From assembly GCA_028709565.1 (NCBI GenBank), contig JAQVWU010000050.1:1-11825 (forward strand): a stretch of 11,825 nucleotides of DNA, written 5' to 3'. How positions within the stretch are numbered: position 1 is the stretch's first letter; each line of letters begins with the position of its first letter. Of the stretch, positions 6,913-11,825 are shown piece by piece. Source of the stretch: Eubacteriales bacterium. Its GTDB lineage: Bacteria; Bacillota; Clostridia; Oscillospirales; CAG-272. The translations under genes were made by a program, and so were the position numbers. The notes under the pieces are model-generated. The model was not told the DNA's origin. It searched no databases and worked only from the letters and a program-made list of their open reading frames with translations.

Positions 6913-8190
6913 TTATTGCTTTTTTATTATATCAAAACCGATATATTTACGCAATACTTCGGGTACCGTTACGCTGCCGTCGGCATTTTGATAATTTTCA
7001 ATAATCGCGGCCACCGTCCTTCCTACGGCAACACCCGAACCGTTGAGCGTATGAACATGCTGCGCTTTATCCTTGATTTCACGCTTATATTTTATATTTG
7101 CCCGGCGCGCCTGAAAATCCTCATAATTCGAGCAGGAGCTGATTTCCACATAACGTTTGTATGAGGGCATATATACCTCAATATCATATGTTTTTGCGGC
7201 CGAAAAACCCAAGTCTCCCGTCGACAGACAGACTACTCGATGAGCCAGTCCCAGCCCGCACAGAACGCGCTGGGCATCAGCGGTAAGCGATTCGAGTTCT
7301 TCATAGGAAGATTCGGGATCGGAGAATTTGACCAGTTCGACCTTGTTAAACTGATGCTGACGGATAAGACCCCGGGTGTCTCTGCCCGCGCTGCCTGCCT
7401 CGGCGCGGAAACATGCCGAATACGCGCAGTATTTCAAAGGCAGTATATCCCCCGGTATGATTTCGTCGCGGTGCATATTCGTTACGGGTACCTCCGCTGT
7501 AGGAATCAGAAAATAATCGAAGTCGGCGAGTTTGAACGCGTCTTCCTCGAATTTGGGCAGCTGACCCGTTCCCCGCATGGATTCGCGGTTTACCATAAAG
7601 GGCGGAAAGACCTCGGTATAACCGTTATCCGAATGGATATCCAGATAATAGTTTATTATCGCCCTTTCAAGTCCGGCTCCCGCTCCCCGGTAGAAGTGAA
7701 AACGCGCTCCCGTTACCTTGGCTGCCCTTTCCGCGTCCAGTATATTCAGGGCGGAGCCGAGTTCCCAGTGGGGCAGCGGGTTGAAATCAAATTCGCGCAC
7801 TTCCCCCCAGCGCCTGATCTCCGCGTTCGCACTGTCATCCGCTCCGACCGGTACCGACTCGTGGGGCAGGTTGGGGATAAACAGCAGAATCCGTTCGATT
7901 TCCGCGTCGAGTTCGGAGATTTTTTCGGCGTCCTTTTTGACGCGCTCAGATAATTCCTTCATCTCCGCAAAAATTTCTGCGGTATCCTTTCCTTCCTTCT
8001 TCAAAGCCGGTATCATACGGGAAACGGCGTTCTGCCTGGCTTTCTGCGCTTCGGTATCGGCTATCAGGGCGCGCCGTTCGGTGTCGTATTCAAGCAAACG
8101 GTCAATATCCGCGCCGTAATCCTTATTGCGCGTCATAAGACGTTCCTTAACAAAACCGGGATTGTCTTTTATCAATTTAATATCAAGCAC
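6913..8190 (-). CDS. serS: Serine--tRNA ligase
   Basis: SerS charges tRNA(Ser) (and tRNA(Sec) where present) with serine in the cytosol. At 425 residues it has the normal bacterial length. The N-terminal coiled-coil arm that grips the tRNA long variable arm spans about 25-105. The class II core follows, with the serine-binding TAE (231-233), motif 2 with FRAEAG (261-266) and QFNKVELVKF (280-289), and motif 3 NGSGVAVGRTVAAIIENY (383-400). The start is a GTG at 8190 (MLDIKLIKDNP is the typical SerS N-terminus) preceded by AGAAGG with an 8-base gap. Only 61 bases separate it from parB, with no terminator and no room for a T-box riboswitch, so it is probably read through from the parA-parB unit. 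Confidence 0.97.
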   Translation of the reverse strand: MLDIKLIKDNPGFVKERLMTRNKDYGADIDRLLEYDTERRALIADTEAQKARQNAVSRMIPALKKEGKDTAEIFAEMKELSERVKKDAEKISELDAEIERILLFIPNLPHESVPVGADDSANAEIRRWGEVREFDFNPLPHWELGSALNILDAERAAKVTGARFHFYRGAGAGLERAIINYYLDIHSDNGYTEVFPPFMVNRESMRGTGQLPKFEEDAFKLADFDYFLIPTAEVPVTNMHRDEIIPGDILPLKYCAYSACFRAEAGSAGRDTRGLIRQHQFNKVELVKFSDPESSYEELESLTADAQRVLCGLGLAHRVVCLSTGDLGFSAAKTYDIEVYMPSYKRYVEISSCSNYEDFQARRANIKYKREIKDKAQHVHTLNGSGVAVGRTVAAIIENYQNADGSVTVPEVLRKYIGFDIIKKQ

Positions 8191-8251
8191 TTATCATACC
8201 TTCTTTTTCAAACTTTGTTCAGGCTGTTTAATATTTTATTTATATTTATTG

Positions 8252-9178
8252 TTATTCCGAAAAGAGATCCTCTCCGCATAGTTTCAATAATATCGCTTCC
8301 AGGTCTTCATTGTCGGTATATTCGATTGATACGGTTTTGGCTTTTTTCGGATTATTATTATAAATCCTGATTTTATGTCCGGATATATTCGCTACTCTAC
8401 GCTCAAGCTCCGTATTATAATCCACCGCAGGCAATTTTAATCCGGTTTCATCGGCTTGGGGGGTTTCCGCGTCTTTTTTTGCGAGGGCTTTGTTGATTGA
8501 CCGTACCGCTTCCTCCGCTGCTCTTACAGACAACCCTTTTTTATATATATTATCGGCAAGTTTTTTCATCTCATCCGGATTTTTTAATCCGAGGAGTGCA
8601 CGCGCGTGTCCGGCGGTCAGCATATCATCGGTAACCATTTTAAGCACGGCGGTAGGCAGATCGAAAAGCCGCAGGGAATTTGCGACTGCGCTGCGGCTGC
8701 GTCCGACTCGGCGGGATACCTCCTCCTGGGTAAGTCCGTATTCTTCGATTAAGGCGCGATAGCCTCCTGCTTCCTCCACCGCGTTAAGATTCTCACGCTG
8801 TATGTTCTCAATTAACGCCAGTTCGGAGGCTCCCAGATCATCGGTTTCCATGATGATAACCGGAACCTCAAGCAATCCCGCCATTTTCGCGGCACGCCAG
8901 CGGCGTTCTCCCGCAATAATCTGATAGAAACCGTTCTCCAGGGCCCTTACCGCAATCGGCTGTATAATGCCTTTTGCCGCGATGGAATCGGCAAGCTGGG
9001 ACAGGGATTCATCATCGAAATTTTTGCGCGGCTGTCCGGTCCTCGGTTCAATGTCCGATACACGCAGCATTGATGTAGTGCTGCGTTCCTGTGCGCTGTT
9101 GTCGTTGTCGTTGTCGAGAAATATGGCGTCAAGACCGCGTCCGAGTCCGCCGGTTCTCACTTTTTTTGCATTAGCCAT
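8252..9178 (-). CDS. parB: Chromosome partitioning protein ParB / Spo0J
   Basis: ParB loads at parS as a CTP-dependent clamp, recruits SMC and stimulates ParA ATPase. The protein has 308 residues. The basic N-terminal KKVRTGGLGRGLDAIF (5-20) is the ParA-interacting segment. The CTPase domain (about 38-130) has QPRKNFDD (49-56), GERRWRA (90-96) and ENIQREN (124-130). A helix-turn-helix covers about 149-172 (LTQEEVSRRVGRSRSAVANSLRLF), and a C-terminal dimerisation domain ends the chain. The residues matching the Caulobacter specificity positions 173, 179, 184 and 201 are R162, S168, D173 and G190, which is ParB-like, so parS binding is expected. The ATG at 9178 lies 8 bases after AAAGGAGG; the adjacent ATG at 9181 lies only 5 bases after it, and an in-frame TTG at 9211 has no support. 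It is 36 bases after parA, in an operon. Confidence 0.95.
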   Translation of the reverse strand: MANAKKVRTGGLGRGLDAIFLDNDNDNSAQERSTTSMLRVSDIEPRTGQPRKNFDDESLSQLADSIAAKGIIQPIAVRALENGFYQIIAGERRWRAAKMAGLLEVPVIIMETDDLGASELALIENIQRENLNAVEEAGGYRALIEEYGLTQEEVSRRVGRSRSAVANSLRLFDLPTAVLKMVTDDMLTAGHARALLGLKNPDEMKKLADNIYKKGLSVRAAEEAVRSINKALAKKDAETPQADETGLKLPAVDYNTELERRVANISGHKIRIYNNNPKKAKTVSIEYTDNEDLEAILLKLCGEDLFSE

Positions 9179-9214
9179 CATCCGTTCCTCCTTTGTATAT
9201 AACCCAAACAAGAG

Positions 9215-9976
9215 TTATATGCGTTCCATTATTTCTTCGGCGAGGCTGTTATATGTTTGCGTCCCTTTTGAGTGACGGTCATAATATTGGATCGGCATGC
9301 CGAAGCCCGGAGCTTCACTGAGTCTTACATTTCTCAATATTGCGGTTGAAAACAATTTGCCGGCGTAATATTTTTTAAGTTCATCCATCACCTGCAGCGA
9401 CAGATTAAGCCGGCCGTTATACATGGTTATTAAAATTCCGGTTATATCGAGTGTCGGATTATATAACTTTTTCACCTGACGTATTGTTATCATCAACTGA
9501 GATAAACCTTCCAGAGCGTAATATTCGCACTGCATAGGTACAATAACACCGTCCGCGGCGGTCAGAGCGTTGACCGTAAGTATACCCAGTGAAGGCGGAC
9601 AGTCAATAAAGATATAGTCAAATTGGCTCTTGACGGGCGTGAGGGCATTTCTCAGTCTTGACTCCCTGCCCTCGGATGCAACAAGCTCAAACTCCGATCC
9701 TGCAAGAGAGATATTAGCCGGCATAATCCACAGGTTTTTAAATCCGGTCTCTATTATTACGCTCTCGGCACTCGCACGGTTAATCAGTACGTCATATGTA
9801 GATAAACGCATGTTTTTCTTGTTTATCCCTACTCCGCTTGAGGTATTGCCCTGCGGGTCAGAATCGATAAGCAGCACACGCTTGTCCTTTGCTCCGATAG
9901 CGGCAGCTATGTTCACCGCTGAAGTGGTTTTACCGACCCCGCCTTTTTGGTTTGCTAACGCTATAACTTTCCCCAA
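9215..9976 (-). CDS. parA: Chromosome partitioning ATPase ParA / Soj
   Basis: Soj is a deviant Walker ATPase that binds DNA as an ATP dimer, moves parS-ParB complexes, and in B. subtilis regulates DnaA. The protein has 253 residues, the same as B. subtilis Soj. It shows the Walker A KGGVGKTT (11-18) with the signature lysine K11, G12 and K16; A' motif DSDPQGN (38-44) with D40; and Walker B FIDCPPS (123-129). R189 and R218, which bind DNA in B. subtilis Soj, occur at the same numbers. No N-terminal HTH extension is present, as in chromosomal ParAs. The start is a TTG at 9976: the resulting MGKVIALANQKGGVGKTT is the standard Soj N-terminus and no ATG fits. The ribosome binding site is poor (GGGG 8 bases upstream). 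A consensus sigma-A promoter drives it from 10063-10091. Weak TTG initiation may keep Soj low; that is inference. Confidence 0.96.
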   Translation of the reverse strand: MGKVIALANQKGGVGKTTSAVNIAAAIGAKDKRVLLIDSDPQGNTSSGVGINKKNMRLSTYDVLINRASAESVIIETGFKNLWIMPANISLAGSEFELVASEGRESRLRNALTPVKSQFDYIFIDCPPSLGILTVNALTAADGVIVPMQCEYYALEGLSQLMITIRQVKKLYNPTLDITGILITMYNGRLNLSLQVMDELKKYYAGKLFSTAILRNVRLSEAPGFGMPIQYYDRHSKGTQTYNSLAEEIMERI

Positions 9977-10003
9977 ATCCGCTACCCCGCTTCCGTATGA
10001 ATA

Positions 10004-10037
10004 CAGCGGTGCCTTTTGAGTTACAGCAACACCGCTG
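10004..10037 (-). other. Hairpin in the parA 5' leader
   Basis: CAGCGGTG (10004-10011) and CACCGCTG (10030-10037) form a perfect 8-bp inverted repeat around an 18-base loop, between the predicted parA transcription start (near 10056) and the TTG start codon at 9976. No T-run follows, so it is not a terminator. It may affect mRNA stability or be a protein-binding site. The role is unknown. Confidence 0.5.
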
Positions 10038-10062
10038 CTTATAATATCTTAGTTTATACATT

Positions 10063-10091
10063 ATTATATCAACAATATGTGCGGTTGTCAA
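10063..10091 (-). promoter_or_regulatory. Consensus sigma-A promoter of the parA-parB operon
   Basis: On the minus strand TTGACA (10091-10086) and TATAAT (10068-10063) are both perfect hexamers with the optimal 17-bp spacer. The transcript would start near 10056, giving a leader of about 80 bases before the parA TTG. A parS site lies about 100 bp upstream of the -35, so ParB spreading could reach this promoter. Confidence 0.88.
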
Positions 10092-10182
10092 CGGTTCGGG
10101 GGGTAAATTCCTCGAGTTTTTAATAATTAAGCAGAATTCCATAAGAATCAACTGAAAACACAAAAAAGCATTCGATAAAAAC

Positions 10183-10228
10183 AAAAAATGTTCCACGTGA
10201 AACAACGTCGCCGCGTGAAACATTTTTT
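10183..10228 (-). terminator. noc terminator hairpin built from parS
   Basis: On the minus strand, 10228-10214 (AAAAAATGTTTCACG) pairs with 10197-10183 (CGTGGAACATTTTTT) through 15 pairs, one a U-G wobble. The loop is 16 bases (10198-10213) and the 3' arm ends in six U. It begins 40 bases after the noc stop. The 3' arm lies partly within the parS site at 10189-10204, and the 5' arm is a partner parS-like half. Read on the plus strand the hairpin also has a T6 tail, so it may be bidirectional. Confidence 0.65.
10189..10204 (+). other. parS: parS site in the noc-parA intergenic region
   Basis: TGTTCCACGTGAAACA again matches the parS consensus at every position. A degenerate right half (CGTGAAACA, 10214-10222) follows 9 bases later; its left half does not match, so I do not count it as a separate site. 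This site lies next to the parA-parB promoter and is the presumed local loading point for ParB. Confidence 0.93.
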
Positions 10229-10267
10229 GGCATTATTCAGGATTTTTATCCATTAAGTCAATATATG

Positions 10268-11218
10268 TCATGCAAGGCTGCGTTCATCCTCAGCTTTATG
10301 GTTTTCCGTATTATATAATTTCGCGATTTTTATAACGAATTCAACCCCGTCACCAACCTCCCGGCGATCGGCTATAATATCTATACCCGCCTGTCTGACC
10401 ACATCAACCGCGTGCTCTATCGTATTATAAAAGATTCGTATGTCTTTTATAATAATCTTGCGTTTCCCTCTGGCGCGTTCAGCTCTGTCTTCGGTCAGGA
10501 TTTTTTCTATAAACGCCTCGGACGCGGCAACATTCAGTCCGCGTGAAGCGATATGCTCAAGGGTTTTTATCCGCAGTTCGCCGTCGTCGATTTTCAACAG
10601 CGCCCGTGCGTGGCGTTCGGTCAACCCGTTATCCAGAATAACGGCGCGTTCTGCCGCCGTCAGGCGCAGTATACGCAGCTTGTTAGCGACATATGACTGA
10701 CTTGCGGACAGCTGACGGGCCACCTGCTCCTGGGTAAGGTCATATATATCAATCAGGGCTGCAATGGCGCCTGCCTGCTCGAATATGTTTAAATTTTCAC
10801 GCTGAATGTTTTCGATTATTGCCAGTTCAGCGGAAAGCCGGTCATCCGCTTCTATTATTATGCATGGAATTTCGGTCATTCCCAATAGTTTGGCAGCTCT
10901 CATTCTGCGTTCCCCCGCAATAATTTCGTATACAGGCCTAATACCGTCACCGGTATCCTCCGTGTCTGTCAGGTATGCTTTATCTTTATCATAAGTCAGG
11001 CGGCGTACCGATAACGGCTGCAATATTCCGTATTGCCTGATGCTGTCAGCCAGTCTGATTATCGCCTCATCATCAAACTTCTTGCGGGGCTGGGCAGGAT
11101 TCGGCGCGATGTGCGCCGGGTTCAGATAAAAGATGCGTCCCGATTCGTTTTTCGGCGGTGCTTTTTTGTCGATTAATGTCAATTTGCCGAACTGACTGAT
11201 AATTTCTGCTCTGTCCAT
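10268..11218 (-). CDS. noc: Nucleoid occlusion protein Noc (ParB paralogue)
   Basis: Noc binds dispersed chromosomal sites, associates with the membrane and blocks FtsZ assembly over the nucleoid. The protein has 316 residues. ParB-like CTPase motifs are present: QPRKKFDD (43-50), GERRMRA (102-108) and ENIQREN (136-142). The helix-turn-helix covers about 161-184. The four positions that separate Noc from ParB specificity are Q174, K180, R185 and R202, against Q, K, K, R in B. subtilis Noc. The N-terminal AEIISQFGKLTLI (4-16) could form the short amphipathic membrane helix known for Noc. Residues 76-97 are a polar insertion absent from the ParB here. The ATG at 11218 follows GGAG with an 8-base gap; an in-frame TTG at 11278 lies on the -10 box and is rejected. 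The rsmG-noc-parA-parB order matches Bacillus. A second ParB is the alternative, made less likely by the specificity residues. Confidence 0.9.
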   Translation of the reverse strand: MDRAEIISQFGKLTLIDKKAPPKNESGRIFYLNPAHIAPNPAQPRKKFDDEAIIRLADSIRQYGILQPLSVRRLTYDKDKAYLTDTEDTGDGIRPVYEIIAGERRMRAAKLLGMTEIPCIIIEADDRLSAELAIIENIQRENLNIFEQAGAIAALIDIYDLTQEQVARQLSASQSYVANKLRILRLTAAERAVILDNGLTERHARALLKIDDGELRIKTLEHIASRGLNVAASEAFIEKILTEDRAERARGKRKIIIKDIRIFYNTIEHAVDVVRQAGIDIIADRREVGDGVEFVIKIAKLYNTENHKAEDERSLA

Positions 11219-11277
11219 TCTTTCCGCTCCGTTCCTTTGGTTCTGTAATGTGGTTTCCTGTTTAAATCTTTGTACCA

Positions 11278-11283
11278 ATTATA
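11278..11283 (-). promoter_or_regulatory. Extended -10 promoter of noc
   Basis: The minus strand reads TGGTATAAT: a perfect TATAAT (11283-11278) with the TG dinucleotide of an extended -10. No good -35 hexamer lies 16-18 bp upstream, which extended -10 promoters can do without. It sits between the rsmG terminator and the noc ribosome binding site, so noc probably has its own transcript with a leader of about 50 bases. Confidence 0.6.
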
Positions 11284-11348
11284 CCATAGGATACATTTCC
11301 CATATGACATAATATGGTGGCGAAAAATATTTTGTTTTTGTATGAAAT

Positions 11349-11379
11349 AAAAAAAGTTCCGCTTTTATTAAAGCGGAAC
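11349..11379 (-). terminator. rsmG terminator
   Basis: On the minus strand GTTCCGCTTT (11379-11370) pairs perfectly with AAAGCGGAAC (11365-11356) around a 4-base loop. Seven T (11355-11349) follow. This is a textbook factor-independent terminator, starting four bases after the rsmG stop codon. Confidence 0.95.
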
Positions 11380-11383
11380 AGTT

Positions 11384-11825
11384 TTACAGCGGGTTTTTGG
11401 TAATCCGTGAGAAATCGCGGGGGTGGTTTTTCGGTGACCGTCTGTTCTTTTGTATTATTATCGTACATCTTTTTTGTCTCTCACCGAAGACAATAAGCTC
11501 CTCCATGATATTTTCCGTCATTGTCCCGCCCAATATGCGTATTGCGGTCAAAGCTTCCTCCGTTTCCGGGAGCGCTGCGGCGCCTTTCATGGCAATAAAT
11601 TTCCCGCCGACCGCGGCATAGGGCAGACACAGTTCGCTTAACACATTCAGCCGTGCGACCGCTCTGGCCGTTACCACATCGAAACGTTCCCTGAAGGCGC
11701 GTTCATGCGCAGCGCTTTCCGCCCGGGCGTTGAGCGTATTTATATTGGCCAAACCCGTCGCCGCCGCCGCCGCATCGATAAAGACCAGCTTTTTCGCCGT
11801 GCTGTCAAGCGCCGTAACCGTCACG
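11384..11825 (-). CDS. rsmG: 16S rRNA (guanine-N7) methyltransferase RsmG (GidB), 3' part
   Basis: RsmG uses S-adenosylmethionine to methylate N7 of G527 (E. coli numbering) in 16S rRNA. The C-terminal 146 residues are visible and the frame runs off the right edge, so the SAM-binding GxxGxPG loop is not seen. Recognisable features in order are VTALDSTAKKLVFID (VTLLESxxKK-type strand), LNARAE, RFDVVTARAVARLNVLSELCLPYAAVGGKFIAMKG in pieces, the ILGG motif, and the basic tail SPKNHPRDFSRITKNPL, which resembles the TPKKYPRKAGTPxKxPL end of RsmG. It is followed by a strong terminator and by noc, as in Bacillus. The apparent GTG at the edge (11824) is an internal codon, not a start. Confidence 0.92.
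   Translation of the reverse strand, partial: VTVTALDSTAKKLVFIDAAAAATGLANINTLNARAESAAHERAFRERFDVVTARAVARLNVLSELCLPYAAVGGKFIAMKGAAALPETEEALTAIRILGGTMTENIMEELIVFGERQKRCTIIIQKNRRSPKNHPRDFSRITKNPL

Noticed and set aside
7367..7378. CCCGGG palindrome as a possible Noc-binding site
   Set aside because: Only the central six bases match; the flanking ATTT/AAAT of the NBS are missing and it lies within serS.
7240..7953. Long plus-strand open frame (237 codons) opposite serS
   Set aside because: It lies wholly inside the clear serS gene on the other strand, has no family features and no convincing ribosome binding site; it arises from the codon bias of serS.
8191..8251. T-box riboswitch upstream of serS
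   Set aside because: Only 61 bases separate parB and serS, with no T-box sequence and no terminator/antiterminator pair.
9722..9733. DnaA-box-like sequence TAATCCACA
   Set aside because: Single one-mismatch match inside parA coding sequence with no cluster or AT-rich unwinding element; the origin is expected beyond the right edge.
10207..10222. Third parS site
   Set aside because: Only the right half (CGTGAAACA) matches; the left half deviates at most positions. It is better explained as the pairing arm of the terminator hairpin.

Overview
The window looks like a chromosomal segment of a spore-forming, low-to-mid-GC Firmicute of the class Clostridia. The evidence is a full-length SpoIIE, a Noc-type ParB paralogue beside Soj/Spo0J (ParA/ParB), the rsmG-noc-parA-parB gene order known from Bacillus and relatives, AGGAGG-type ribosome binding sites and consensus sigma-A promoters. 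Nothing suggests a plasmid, prophage, insertion sequence or CRISPR locus. It is an ordinary ori-proximal core region with some unusual regulatory architecture.

Layout from left to right. (1) 1-288, minus: 5' part of pyrE. (2) 289-613: divergent intergenic region with a terminator/attenuator-like hairpin facing pyrE, a possible Spo0A-type promoter, and a structured spoIIE leader. (3) 614-3016, plus: spoIIE. It is followed directly by a perfect parS site and a terminator that overlaps the end of the convergent gene. (4) 3074-5260, minus: a two-domain protein, GT4 glycosyltransferase fused to a CsaB-type polysaccharide pyruvyltransferase. (5) 5355-6263 and 6308-6847, minus: a membrane-anchored MORN-repeat protein and an unrecognised protein with two predicted membrane segments. 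(6) 6913-8190, minus: serS. (7) 8252-9178 and 9215-9976, minus: parB/spo0J and parA/soj. (8) 9977-10267: soj promoter and leader, plus a second perfect parS site built into the noc terminator hairpin. (9) 10268-11218, minus: noc. (10) 11384-11825, minus: 3' part of rsmG, with a strong terminator.

Eight of the nine genes read leftward. With rsmG/noc/parA/parB at the right end, this fits an origin of replication lying to the right, with these genes on the leading strand. ParA, ParB and the two parS sites form a chromosome segregation module. Noc is its nucleoid-occlusion paralogue, and its four DNA-specificity positions are Noc-like. SpoIIE is the septum-associated PP2C phosphatase that activates sigma-F after asymmetric division, a step known in B. 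subtilis to be coupled to Soj/Spo0J. The fusion enzyme and the MORN/membrane pair suggest envelope functions.

I did not find a clearly new multi-gene system. The most notable points are the parS-in-terminator arrangement, the parS site abutting spoIIE, the Noc specificity signature, the structured spoIIE leader, the GT4-CsaB fusion, and the uncharacterised MORN/membrane-protein pair.
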